Part shown: one piece after another, positions 54,788 to 62,521 of the stretch | Numbering within the stretch: position 1 is the stretch's first letter | Layout of the letters: the number at the start of each line of letters is the position of its first letter | NCBI RefSeq assembly: GCF_003173755.1 | Contig: NZ_CP029553.1 | Coordinates: forward strand, 5,398,001 to 5,462,000 | DNA: 64,000 nucleotides | From: Methylobacterium terrae | Lineage (GTDB): Bacteria > Pseudomonadota > Alphaproteobacteria > Rhizobiales > Beijerinckiaceae | Reading direction: 5' to 3' | Program-made: the position numbers and the translations under genes | Notes under the pieces: model-generated | Databases searched by the model: none | Told to the model about the DNA's origin: nothing | What the model saw: only the letters and a program-made list of their open reading frames with translations

Positions 54788-56224
54788 TCACGCCTTCGCC
54801 GCGTGCTCCGGCGTCACGGTCGCGATCCGCACGAGGTTCGTCGCACCGGGCGTGCCGAAGGGCAGGCCCGCCACCACGATCACCCGATCGCCGATCCCGG
54901 CGAACGCCTCGCGCACCGCGAACTTGCAGGCGCGGAACGACATGTCGTCGATGTCGCTGGCGTCGTTGGTGACGATCGGGTGGGTGCCCCAGGCGAGCGC
55001 CAGACGCCGCGCCGTCTCGCGCTTCGGGGTGAGCGCGATCACGGTGGCGTCGGGCCGGGCGCGGGCGAGGCGCAGGGCCGTCGAGCCCGACGCGGTCCAG
55101 GCCATCACGGCCTTGAGCCCGAGCGTGTCGGCGATCTGGTGGGCGGCGGCCGCGATGGCGTCGGAGGCGGTCGATTCCGGCTGGTTGCGCTGGGCCGCGA
55201 TGATCGACCAGTAGGTCCCGTCCTGCTCGACCTGCTCGGCGATGCGGTTCATCGTCGAGACCGCCTCGACCGGAAAGGCGCCGGATGCGCTCTCGGCCGA
55301 GAGCATCACGGCATCGGCGCCTTCGTAGACCGCAGTCGCCACGTCCGAGACCTCGGCCCGGGTCGGCACCGGGGCGGAGATCATCGATTCGAGCATTTGC
55401 GTGGCCACCACCACCGGCTTGCCGAGGCGGCGCGCCCCGCGGGTGATGCGCTTCTGCACGCCCGGCACCTGCTCGAGCGGCATCTCGACCCCGAGATCGC
55501 CGCGGGCGACCATCAGCCCGTCGGCCACCGCCATGATCGCGTCGAGGGCCGCCACCGCCTGCGGCTTCTCGATCTTGGCCATCACCAGGGCGCGCCCCTG
55601 CGCCACCGCCTTGACCTCGGCGACGTCCTCCGGCCGCTGCACGAACGACACCGCGATCCAGTCGGCCCCGGCGGCGAGGCCGGCCTCGAGGTCGAGGCGG
55701 TCCTTCTCGGTCATCGCCGCGACGGGAATCGTGGTGTCGGGGAGCGACACGCCCTTGCGGTTCGAGATCCGGCCGCCGGTCACCACCCGGGTCACCGCCC
55801 GGCCGGGCGCGACCTCGGTCACGACGAGGCGCAGCTTGCCGTCGTCGATGATGACCGCGTGGCCGGGCTCCAGCGCCGAGAGGATCTCGGGGTGGGGCAG
55901 GTGGACCCGGGTCGCGTCGCCGGGCGTCGGATCGTCGTCGAGGACGAAGCCCTGCCCGTTCTCGATCGTCGCGGCGTCCGCGGCGAAGCGCCCGACCCGG
56001 AGCTTGGGGCCCTGGAGATCGACCAGCACGGCGATCGGCCGCTTCAGCTTCTGCTCGATGCCCCGGATCGTCGCCACCCGCTCGCTCAGCCGTTCCCGGG
56101 GCAGGTGGCTCATGTTGATGCGAAAGACGTCGGCGCCGGCCGCGAACAGCGCCTCGATCACCGCCGGATCCTCGGAGGCCGGGCCGAGGGTCGCGACGAT
56201 CTTGGTGCGGCGGGCGCGCTTCAT
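54788..56224 (-). CDS. pyk: Pyruvate kinase
   Basis: 478 residues. TKIVATLGPAS at the start, INMSHLPRERLSERV for the substrate region, the KIEKPQAVAALDAI catalytic lysine segment, MVARGDLGVEMP for the metal site, and MLSAESASGAFPVEAV. It makes pyruvate and ATP from phosphoenolpyruvate. AGGACGACACC precedes ATG. The usual allosteric C-terminal domain is present. It stands alone, 167 nt from the divergent toxin-antitoxin module. Confidence 0.96.
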   Translation of the reverse strand: MKRARRTKIVATLGPASEDPAVIEALFAAGADVFRINMSHLPRERLSERVATIRGIEQKLKRPIAVLVDLQGPKLRVGRFAADAATIENGQGFVLDDDPTPGDATRVHLPHPEILSALEPGHAVIIDDGKLRLVVTEVAPGRAVTRVVTGGRISNRKGVSLPDTTIPVAAMTEKDRLDLEAGLAAGADWIAVSFVQRPEDVAEVKAVAQGRALVMAKIEKPQAVAALDAIMAVADGLMVARGDLGVEMPLEQVPGVQKRITRGARRLGKPVVVATQMLESMISAPVPTRAEVSDVATAVYEGADAVMLSAESASGAFPVEAVSTMNRIAEQVEQDGTYWSIIAAQRNQPESTASDAIAAAAHQIADTLGLKAVMAWTASGSTALRLARARPDATVIALTPKRETARRLALAWGTHPIVTNDASDIDDMSFRACKFAVREAFAGIGDRVIVVAGLPFGTPGATNLVRIATVTPEHAAKA

Positions 56225-56370
56225 GAGGGTGTCGTCCTGAGGAAGAGGGGTGAGGGAGGATGGACCGTACGGAAAGCCGGTCGGCGGCTCAGGGTCAATT
56301 GGCGATTTGGGACCGGGGAGGATGTCAGGCAACAGGGTAGGGTCGGGCGGGCGCACCTTGCCCGGATCTG

Positions 56371-56388
56371 TTTTTGTAGATACAAAAA
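56371..56388 (+). promoter_or_regulatory. Palindromic operator/promoter of BrnT-BrnA module 1
   Basis: TTTTTGTA-GA-TACAAAAA is a perfect inverted repeat with core GTAGATAC at 56376-56383, 7 nt before the toxin ATG. The same position at module 2 has GTATATAC. It overlaps the expected -10 region, as needed for autorepression by the antitoxin. Confidence 0.6.
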
Positions 56389-56390
56389 CC

Positions 56391-56675
56391 ATGAAGATCG
56401 TGTTCGACGAGCCGAAGCGGCAGACGGTCCTCGCAAAGCACGGCTTCGACCTCGCCGATTTCGAGTGCTGTTTCGATCGTGACACCGCCCTGGTGCTGCC
56501 GACACGGCCGAGCCGCACGGGTCGTGCCCGCTACCTCTTCATCGGCCGTTGGAACGGCGAGATCGTCGTCCTCGCGGTCGTGTCGCCCCTCGGCAGCGAA
56601 GCGTTGTTCCTCGTCAGCCTTCGCCGCGCGGATGAACAGGAAAGGCAAGCCTATGACCGGTACTGCGCACCCTGA
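56391..56675 (+). CDS. brnT: BrnT-family toxin, module 1
   Basis: 94 residues: IVFDEPKRQTVLAKHGFDLADFE at the start (the KHG motif of BrnT), R-S-R-TGRARYLFIG, then LFLVSLRRADEQERQAYDRY with the conserved R-x-A-x4-E-R end. BrnT toxins are RelE-like ribonucleases that stop translation. The antitoxin ATG lies inside the toxin end (23-nt overlap). No ribosome site precedes the ATG, so the mRNA may be leaderless. Operator at 56371. Confidence 0.85.
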   Translation: MKIVFDEPKRQTVLAKHGFDLADFECCFDRDTALVLPTRPSRTGRARYLFIGRWNGEIVVLAVVSPLGSEALFLVSLRRADEQERQAYDRYCAP

Positions 56676-56967
56676 GCGGCCCTCCCTCCTCACCTCCGAG
56701 GAGGATTGGGACCTCGACGGCGAGATCCCGCCTCTGACCGCCGAGGAACTGGCCCAGCTGCGCCCCGCCCGCGAGTCCCTTCCCCCCGAGGTCTACGCCG
56801 CGCTCCCGAGTCGCGGCGGCCGACCGCGCTCCGAGCGGCCCAAGCAGCTCGTGAGCCTGCGCCTGGACCCGGACGTGGTCGAGACCTTCAAGGCCACGGG
56901 GCCGGGCTGGCAGACGCGGATGAACGAGGTGCTGGCGGAAGCGGCGCGGAAGTTGCGGGCGGCCTAG
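56653..56967 (+). CDS. brnA: BrnA-family antitoxin, module 1
   Basis: 104 residues. The acidic N-terminal half (EEDWDLDGEIPPLTAEEL) should wrap the toxin. The C-terminal half, SRGGRPRSERPKQLVSLRLD then GPGWQTRMNEVLAEAARKL, is the ribbon-helix-helix DNA-binding domain typical of BrnA. It neutralises BrnT and represses the operon. The last 74 nt of coding DNA are almost identical to those of module 2. Confidence 0.86.
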   Translation: MTGTAHPERPSLLTSEEDWDLDGEIPPLTAEELAQLRPARESLPPEVYAALPSRGGRPRSERPKQLVSLRLDPDVVETFKATGPGWQTRMNEVLAEAARKLRAA

Positions 56968-57053
56968 CGAGGTGCTGCGGTAACGGGCGACGAGGCGCGC
57001 GCGAGAGAGCCGCGACGGCATCCCGGCAAGCGCCCGTGCCTGCAACGAGCCCC

Positions 57054-57086
57054 TTCGCCGAGGCCAGGTTTTCGTATATACTGAAA
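57054..57086 (+). promoter_or_regulatory. Promoter and palindromic operator of BrnT-BrnA module 2
   Basis: TTCGCC (57054-57059), a 17-nt spacer and TATACT (57077-57082) form a likely sigma-70 promoter. The -10 lies in TTTCGTATATACTGAAA (57070-57086), a near-palindrome. Transcription would start at or next to the toxin ATG at 57089. Confidence 0.6.
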
Positions 57087-57088
57087 CT

Positions 57089-57364
57089 ATGCTGTTCAGC
57101 TACGACGAGCCGAAGCGGCAAGCGAATCTGGCAAAGCACGGCTTCGACTTCGCGGAGTTCGAGGAGGCGTTCGATTTCGATCGCTACGCCGTCCTGCCGG
57201 CCAAGCCCAGCCATACCGGCCGCGCTCGGCACAAGCTGGTCGGCACGTGGTACGGCGTGACCGTCGTCATGGTGATCGTCTCTCCGCTCGGCTCGGAGGC
57301 GACCGACATCGTCAGTGTCCGTCGTGCCGACCGCAAGGAAAGGACCATCTATGACGCGCTCTAG
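57089..57364 (+). CDS. brnT: BrnT-family toxin, module 2
   Basis: 91 residues, FSYDEPKRQANLAKHGFDFA at the start and DIVSVRRADRKERTIYDAL at the end, the complete BrnT frame. Relative to module 1 it has diverged in the middle but keeps DEPKRQ, LAKHGFD, TGRAR and SPLGSEA. Ends 14 nt inside the antitoxin gene. ATG only 7 nt after the operator core and without a ribosome site. Confidence 0.86.
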   Translation: MLFSYDEPKRQANLAKHGFDFAEFEEAFDFDRYAVLPAKPSHTGRARHKLVGTWYGVTVVMVIVSPLGSEATDIVSVRRADRKERTIYDAL

Positions 57365-57671
57365 GCACGCTCCCGGCTATGTTCCGAATCCGAATTACGG
57401 CCAGGAGGATTGGGACGAGGTGTCCGACAACCCGCCGCTGAGCGACGAGGAGCTGTCCCGGCTCCGGCTCGGGCCGGAGGGACTGCCTCCGGATCTCGCT
57501 GCCGCCTTCAGGAGCCGTGGCGGGCGCCCGAAGGCCGAGGTGAGACGCGTCCCGATCTCGCTGCGCGTCGATCCCGAGGTGCTGGCCGCGTTCAAGGCCA
57601 CGGGACCGGGCTGGCAGACGCGGATGAACGAGGTGCTGGCGGAAGCGGCGCGGAAGTTGCGGGCCGCGTGA
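57351..57671 (+). CDS. brnA: BrnA-family antitoxin, module 2
   Basis: 106 residues. N-terminal part (GYVPNPNYGQEDWDEVSDNP, PLSDEELSRL) differs from module 1 and should be specific to its own toxin; the C-terminal RSRGGRPKAEVRRVPISLRVD and GPGWQTRMNEVLAEAARKL is the DNA-binding domain, identical in its last 26 residues to module 1. Cross-repression between modules is therefore likely. AAGGAAAGGA lies upstream of ATG. Confidence 0.86.
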   Translation: MTRSRHAPGYVPNPNYGQEDWDEVSDNPPLSDEELSRLRLGPEGLPPDLAAAFRSRGGRPKAEVRRVPISLRVDPEVLAAFKATGPGWQTRMNEVLAEAARKLRAA

Positions 57672-57719
57672 GAGCCGGCGGATCGGTCACGCGCGCGCGA
57701 GGCCGACGCCGAACGCCCC

Positions 57720-58181
57720 CTACGGCCCCGCCCGGCCCGGATCCGTGAGCTGGATCGTCCAGCTCTTCTGCTCCCCCGTATCGACCTCGAAGAAGCCGTT
57801 GCGGTCGTAGCCGCGGGCCAGGCAATCCTCGACGCCCCGGATGGTGAACTCGCGGTCGCGGGTGCACATCAGCGAGCGGCCGCTCCACTCGCCGCCGCGA
57901 TCGTAGTCGACCGCGAAGACGTAGTAGAAGCGGGCGGCCAGCGCCCCCTTGAGCAGGGTCTCGCAGCCCTTGGCCGAGAGGTTCCACCAGCCCTCGGTGA
58001 CCCAGCCGCCGGAATCGCGGTAGCCGAGCGCGATGCCGATGCGGCTGCCGGTCATGTTGCACATCCGCAGGTCCGCCCGCGCCGGCCCGGCCCCGAGGAG
58101 GACGAGGAGCGGGGCCGAGAGCAGGGCGGCGCGGCGCGGGCGGGAAAACAGTTCAGCCAACCAGGATGATGCGGAGGTCAT
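57720..58181 (-). CDS. DUF1036-type secreted protein
   Basis: About 153 residues. A signal peptide (ALLSAPLLVLLGAGPARA) leads into DLRMCNMTGSRIGIALGYRD, GWVTEGWWNLSAKGCETLL and a Cys-containing end (MCTRDREFTIRG, EDCLARGYDRNGFFEVDTG). This is the DUF1036 pattern of small periplasmic proteins with four Cys. Its start overlaps the end of the glycerate kinase gene by 29 nt, so the start could also be a little later. Function unknown. Confidence 0.75.
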   Translation of the reverse strand: MTSASSWLAELFSRPRRAALLSAPLLVLLGAGPARADLRMCNMTGSRIGIALGYRDSGGWVTEGWWNLSAKGCETLLKGALAARFYYVFAVDYDRGGEWSGRSLMCTRDREFTIRGVEDCLARGYDRNGFFEVDTGEQKSWTIQLTDPGRAGP

Positions 58182-59463
58182 TGACGTTGGTGCGGGTGGG
58201 CCCGGGCCGGACGAGGTCGCCGAGCCGGTCGAAGAACGGGGTCGAGTCGTTCTCTCCCAAGCTCGTCCGCGCGTCGAGCCCCAACGCCGCCGCACGGGCG
58301 AGCGTCGTCGGGTCGATCATCGCCCCGGCCGGGTCGGCGGCCTCGCCGCGGCCGCCATCGGTGCCGTCGGTATCAGCCGAGAGGGCGCTGATGCCGGGAG
58401 CGCCGTCGAGCGCGAGCGCCAGCGCCAGCGCGTATTCCTGGTTCGGCCCGCCCTGTCCCTCGCCCCGGATGGTCACGGTCAGTTCGCCGCCGGAGATCAG
58501 CGCCGCCTTCCGCCCGGCGGCGGCCATCTCGCGGGCGAGGCCGGCCTGCGCCCCCGCGACCTCGCGCGCCTCGCCCTCGAGGTCGGCGCCGAGCAGCACC
58601 GGCTCGTAGCCGGCCGCCGCCGCCGCCGCGGAGGCGGCGTTCAGGGCGTCGACCGGCCGGGCGACGATGCGGAACTCGCTGCGGGCGAAGGCGGGGTCGC
58701 CCGGCTTCGGGCTCTCGTTGGCGGGGTCGTTCAGCAGCGCCTCGGCGGAGGGAGGCAGGGGGATGCCGCGGCGGGCGCAGATCGCGCGGGCGTCGGCCAG
58801 CGTGGTCGGGTCCGGCACGGTCGGGCCGGAGGCGATCACCGCCGGGTCGTCCCGGGGCACGTCGGAGATCGCCAGCGTCAGGAGACGTCCGGCGTTGCGG
58901 GCGGCCCCGGCCAGGCGCCCGCCCTTGATGCGCGAGAGGTGCTTGCGCACGCAGTTGATCTCGTCGATCGCCGCGCCGGAGCGCAGCAGCGCCCGGGTGA
59001 TGCCCTGCTTCTCCGCCAGCGTCAGGGCACCCGCCGGGGCGATCCAGTTCGCCGAGCCGCCGCCGGAGAGGAGCACCAGCACGAGGTCGTCCGGGCCGGC
59101 GGAGGCCGCGAGGTCGAGCGCCCGTTGCGTCGCCGCGATGCCGGCCTCGTCGGGGACGGGGTGGCCGGCCTCCACCACCTCGATCACGCCGGCCGGCTCG
59201 CCGTAGCCGTGGCGGGCCACCGCGAGGCCGGCGATGCGGGCCGGATCGACCCCTTGCGCCCGGTAGTGGCGCTCGGCGAGAGCCGCCATGCTGGCCCCGG
59301 CCTTGCCCGCGCCGAGGATCACCAGCCGCCCGGCCGGAACGGGCGGCAGGTGCGGCACCAGGCAGCCGCGGGGGTGGGCCGCCGTGACGCCCGCATCGAG
59401 CAGGCGCAGCAGCAGGGCGCGGGTCTCCGCAGGGGAGGCTTCTCGGGCGGGGGCATCGGTCAC
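58153..59463 (-). CDS. gckA: Glycerate 2-kinase (GckA/MOFRL type)
   Basis: 436 residues from GTG with GGAG upstream. ILGAGKAGASMA near the start, LLSGGGSANWIAP at about 132-144, and the MOFRL domain with GGELTVTIRGEGQGGPNQEYALALAL and DTDGTDG at the end. It phosphorylates glycerate to 2-phosphoglycerate, a step of the serine cycle for C1 assimilation in Methylobacterium and of glyoxylate use elsewhere. With pyruvate kinase nearby it marks lower C3 metabolism, but the two are separated by other genes. Confidence 0.92.
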   Translation of the reverse strand: MTDAPAREASPAETRALLLRLLDAGVTAAHPRGCLVPHLPPVPAGRLVILGAGKAGASMAALAERHYRAQGVDPARIAGLAVARHGYGEPAGVIEVVEAGHPVPDEAGIAATQRALDLAASAGPDDLVLVLLSGGGSANWIAPAGALTLAEKQGITRALLRSGAAIDEINCVRKHLSRIKGGRLAGAARNAGRLLTLAISDVPRDDPAVIASGPTVPDPTTLADARAICARRGIPLPPSAEALLNDPANESPKPGDPAFARSEFRIVARPVDALNAASAAAAAAGYEPVLLGADLEGEAREVAGAQAGLAREMAAAGRKAALISGGELTVTIRGEGQGGPNQEYALALALALDGAPGISALSADTDGTDGGRGEAADPAGAMIDPTTLARAAALGLDARTSLGENDSTPFFDRLGDLVRPGPTRTNVNDLRIILVG

Positions 59464-59535
59464 GGGACGGCTCCTCTCTCGGTATGGTCACGCTTCGGGC
59501 CGGCTTCGTGCCGGTCTCGTTCTAGTCTGTTAGGG

Positions 59536-60492
59536 CTAGGCTGTTCGGCGAGAGCGCTTCGGCCGCGCGACCGCGATGCCGGCCAGGATCAGGCCGCCGC
59601 CGAGCACCTGCAGGCCCCCGAGGGCCTCGCCCAGCAGGAGCCAGGCCAGGATCGCGGCGGCCACCGCCTCCAGGAAGATCACCAGGGAGGAGAAGCCGGC
59701 GGGCAGGCGCCCGAGCGCCACCGAGAGCAGGCCCTGGCCGCCGGCATGGCTGATCAGCGCCAGCGCCAGCAGGCCGGTGGCGGCACCGGGCGAGTGCGGC
59801 AGCACCGGCCGGGTCTCGAGCAGGGCGACCGCGCCGAGCAGCACCAGGGCGGTGATGCAGGAGGCCACGAAGGTGACGCGGGCCGCCCCCAGGCCCCGGG
59901 CCCGGGCGCGCTCCACCGTCAGGAAGTAGAGGGCGAAGAACACCGCCGTGATCACCCCGTCCCGGTCGCCCGCGAGGCGGGCGGGATCGACCTGCACCGA
60001 CTGCCCGACCAGGGTGGCGCCGCCGAGGAGGCAGACGAGGAGGCCGAGGAGCGTGCGCCCGGCGGGCCGGCGGCGCAGGCCGGCCCAGGCGAACAGCACC
60101 ACGAAGACCGGCGCGGTGGTGGCGAAGAAGGTGGCGTTGGCGACCGTGGTGCCCAGGATGGCGAGGTGCCAGAACAGGAGGTCGCCCGAGAAGGCGAGGC
60201 CGGCGAGCACCGCCGACGGGGTGAGCCCACGGCGCAGGTGCGGCGCCCGCGCCTCCTCCCAGCGCATCCAGGCCCAGAGCACCGGCAGCGCCAGGGCGAC
60301 GCGCCAGAACGCGCTGGCGAAGGGCCCGACCTCCGGGCTGACGAACCGCACCAGGATCGGGGACAGCCCCATCGCCACCGCGCCGGCCACGAGGGCGGCG
60401 AGCGCGGGACCGAGGCCGGTTGGGCCGAGATCGGCGGCGGGACCGGCCGCGGCGCCGGGGGCGGCGAGATCGGGCAGGGGCGTGCGGGACAT
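59536..60492 (-). CDS. EamA-family (DMT) membrane transporter
   Basis: 318 residues with about ten hydrophobic segments and the duplicated EamA layout: first half SPEVGPFASAFWRVALALPV and WHLAILGTTVANATFF, second half RVTFVASCITALVLLG and AWLLLGEALGGLQVLGGGLI. Such transporters export amino acids or other metabolites. Start at 60492 puts a short polar N-terminus before the first helix. Substrate unknown. Divergent from the N-formylglutamate amidohydrolase gene. Confidence 0.85.
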   Translation of the reverse strand: MSRTPLPDLAAPGAAAGPAADLGPTGLGPALAALVAGAVAMGLSPILVRFVSPEVGPFASAFWRVALALPVLWAWMRWEEARAPHLRRGLTPSAVLAGLAFSGDLLFWHLAILGTTVANATFFATTAPVFVVLFAWAGLRRRPAGRTLLGLLVCLLGGATLVGQSVQVDPARLAGDRDGVITAVFFALYFLTVERARARGLGAARVTFVASCITALVLLGAVALLETRPVLPHSPGAATGLLALALISHAGGQGLLSVALGRLPAGFSSLVIFLEAVAAAILAWLLLGEALGGLQVLGGGLILAGIAVARPKRSRRTA

Positions 60493-60655
60493 CGGCAGAG
60501 CCTTCGGAGGCAGGACCTTCGCGGGACGGCAGCCCGCCGCGGGATTCCGTCGATGGTCACTATGGCAAGACGCGCCCGGCGTCACCGTACGGAGCGGATG
60601 GAGGCGGCCCCGCCATTTGGCTATGAGGTGAGCGGACCACGACCAGCGATCGCCG

Positions 60656-61423
60656 ATGACAGCCGCCACAGCGCCCCACACCCACCCGCCCCATCCCGTC
60701 GAGACGATCCCCGGCGATCCGGCCTGCGGCCTCATCCTCCTGTGCGACCACGCCTCGAACGCGGTGCCGCCGGATCTCGACCAGCTCGGCGTCGCAAGCC
60801 CGCATTTCGAGCGGCACATCGCCTACGACATCGGGGCGGCGGCGGTGACGCGCGCGCTCGCCCGCCGGCTCGGGGCCCCGGCGCTGCTGACCACCTTCTC
60901 GCGGCTCATCATCGACCCCAATCGCGGCCGCACCGACCCGACCCTGGTGATGCGCCTCTCGGACGGGGCGATCGTGCCGGGCAACGCCCGGATCGGGCCG
61001 GACGGCGTCGCGGCACGGCTCGCCCGCTTCTACGATCCCTACGACCGGGCGATCGACGCGGGCGTGGCGGCCGCGTTCGCCGCCGGCGCGCCGCCCGCCA
61101 TCGTCACCGTGCACAGCTTCACCCCGGCCTGGCGCGGGGTGGCGCGGCCCTGGCAGGTCGGCATCCTGTGGGACCGCGACGACCGCCTCGCCGGCCCGTT
61201 GATCGCGGGCCTGCGGGCCGACCCGGCCGGGTTCACGGTCGGCGACAACCAGCCCTATGGCGGTGGCCTACCGGGCGACACGATCGACCGCCACGCCATG
61301 GCACGCGGCCTGCCGAACGCCCTGATCGAGATCCGCCAGGACCTGATCGGCGACGAGGCCGGGGCCGAGGAATGGGCGGCGCGGTTCGCCGCCCTGCTGG
61401 GGCCGTTGGTCGCCCGCGCTTGA
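60656..61423 (+). CDS. N-formylglutamate amidohydrolase-family protein
   Basis: 255 residues. LILLCDHASNAVPPDL (metal His region), IAYDIGAAAVTRALARRLG, RLIIDPNRG and IVTVHSFTPAWRG, then LPNALIEIRQDLIGDEAGAE at the end. This is the N-formylglutamate deformylase (HutG-like) fold. Members hydrolyse N-formyl-amino acids to formate. No histidine-degradation genes surround it, so the substrate may be different. Formate produced would be useful to a methylotroph. Confidence 0.88.
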   Translation: MTAATAPHTHPPHPVETIPGDPACGLILLCDHASNAVPPDLDQLGVASPHFERHIAYDIGAAAVTRALARRLGAPALLTTFSRLIIDPNRGRTDPTLVMRLSDGAIVPGNARIGPDGVAARLARFYDPYDRAIDAGVAAAFAAGAPPAIVTVHSFTPAWRGVARPWQVGILWDRDDRLAGPLIAGLRADPAGFTVGDNQPYGGGLPGDTIDRHAMARGLPNALIEIRQDLIGDEAGAEEWAARFAALLGPLVARA

Positions 61424-61478
61424 CCGGGCGGGCGCCCGCCCCGACCTCTCGCCTCACGACCTTCAAGGGAGACACACG

Positions 61479-61784
61479 ATGGACGGCATCGACGAGACCA
61501 CCCGCACCGAGCTCGAGGCCGCGGTCTTCCGCCGGCTGGTGTCGCACCTGCAGGGGCGCACCGACGTGCAGAACATCGACCTGATGAACCTCGCGGGTTT
61601 CTGCCGCAACTGCCTGTCGAACTGGCTCAAGGACGCGGCCGACGAGCGCGGCCTGGCCCTCAGCAAGGACCAGAGCCGCGAGCACGTCTACGGCATGCCC
61701 TACGACGCGTGGAAGGCGCGCCACCAGGGCGAGGCGAGCCCGGAGCAGGCGGCGGCCTTCGCGGCGCGGGTGGAGAAGCACTGA
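61479..61784 (+). CDS. DUF1244 protein
   Basis: 101 residues. VFRRLVSHLQGRTDVQNIDL, AGFCRNCLSNWLKDAADERG and EHVYGMPYDAWKARHQGEAS cover the whole length and match the DUF1244 family, small helical proteins widespread in proteobacteria with a conserved CxxC (FCRNCL). Some related structures are known but not the function. GGGAGACACACG precedes ATG. The stop lies within the first unit of the hairpin repeats. Confidence 0.9.
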   Translation: MDGIDETTRTELEAAVFRRLVSHLQGRTDVQNIDLMNLAGFCRNCLSNWLKDAADERGLALSKDQSREHVYGMPYDAWKARHQGEASPEQAAAFAARVEKH

Positions 61785-61880
61785 AGCCCACCCGCGCGGA
61801 TGCGGGCGGAGAAGCACTGAAGCCCGCCCGCGCGGATGCGGGCGGAAGAAGCACCGAGGCCCGCCCGCGCGGATGCGGGA
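61773..61880 (+). repeat. Three tandem 36-nt hairpin units
   Basis: Units start at 61773, 61809 and 61845 and read GAGAAGCACTGAAGCCC, then RCCCGCGCGGATGCGGGCG. Each contains a CCCGC/GCGGG hairpin. The first unit includes the last codons and stop of the DUF1244 gene; the second repeats that stop. Looks like an amplified terminator. Confidence 0.8.
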
Positions 61881-62032
61881 CGCCGGCTCGCGCAAGAACT
61901 CGGTAAGGTTGCGCATCTATCAAGATCCGGGAGGGCGAGCCGCGAAGGCCGCCATCCGTCAGTGGGTTGGGGTGCCTGATGGCCGCGTCCGCCCGCGGCG
62001 GCACGACAGACCCATCGGCCAGGAGACCGTGA

Positions 62033-62305
62033 ATGAACGCGCACAGCATGCCGGACGCCGACGTCGCCTCGTCGGGCGTCGCCGCCGAGGAGCTCAAGCA
62101 GTTCATCGAGCGCATCGAGCGCCTGGAGGAGGAGAAGGCCGGCCTCCAGGGCGACATCAAGGACGTGATGCTGGAGCTCAAGGGCCGCGGCTTCGACGTC
62201 AAGGCGGTCCGCACCATCCTGCGCCTGCGCAAGAAGGACCACTCGGAGCGCCAGGAGGAAGAGGCGATCCTGGAGCTGTACATGCAGGCGCTCGGCATGG
62301 CGTAG
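62033..62305 (+). CDS. gapR: GapR-family DNA-binding protein (DUF2312)
   Basis: 90 residues. [39 protein letters not shown] and [20 protein letters not shown] match GapR, the alphaproteobacterial nucleoid protein that clamps overtwisted DNA ahead of polymerases and helps topoisomerases. Start with AGGAGA 6 nt upstream; an ATG five codons later is possible. Followed by a long hairpin terminator. Confidence 0.92.
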   Translation: MNAHSMPDADVASSGVAAEELKQFIERIERLEEEKAGLQGDIKDVMLELKGRGFDVKAVRTILRLRKKDHSERQEEEAILELYMQALGMA

Positions 62306-62336
62306 GCCGCCGCAATCCCGCATCACGCTCGTCGGT

Positions 62337-62394
62337 GAGGCGCAGGGTCTCTCCTCTCCCCGTTCGCGGAAAGAGAGGGGAGACCCTGCGCCTC
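62337..62394. terminator. Long inverted repeat after gapR
   Basis: GAGGCGCAGGGTCTCTCCTCTC pairs with GAGAGGGGAGACCCTGCGCCTC with one mismatch around a GC-rich loop. Strong terminator for gapR or a small dispersed repeat element. Confidence 0.7.
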
Positions 62395-62521
62395 TCCTGT
62401 TTCGCGGACGACCCTGTCCGCCGCGGGGGGAGGGCGCATATGCGCCGGGTAACCCCGTGCCCGTAACCTCGTGCCCGTCCGCGCGAGGAACCGGCGCCGT
62501 AGCCCCGGGCGTTTGGGACGG

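Larger units (their letters stand above)
56887..57664 (+). repeat. 74-nt near-identical pair in the two antitoxin genes
   Basis: 56887-56960 and 57591-57664 differ at one position (GGGGCC versus GGGACC). They encode the same DNA-binding end, FKATGPGWQTRMNEV plus LAEAARKL, while the rest of the two modules has diverged strongly. Confidence 0.9.

Noticed and set aside
61773-61880. Short regular repeats considered as CRISPR
   Set aside because: Units are directly adjacent with no spacers and contain a gene stop codon; no cas genes in the window.
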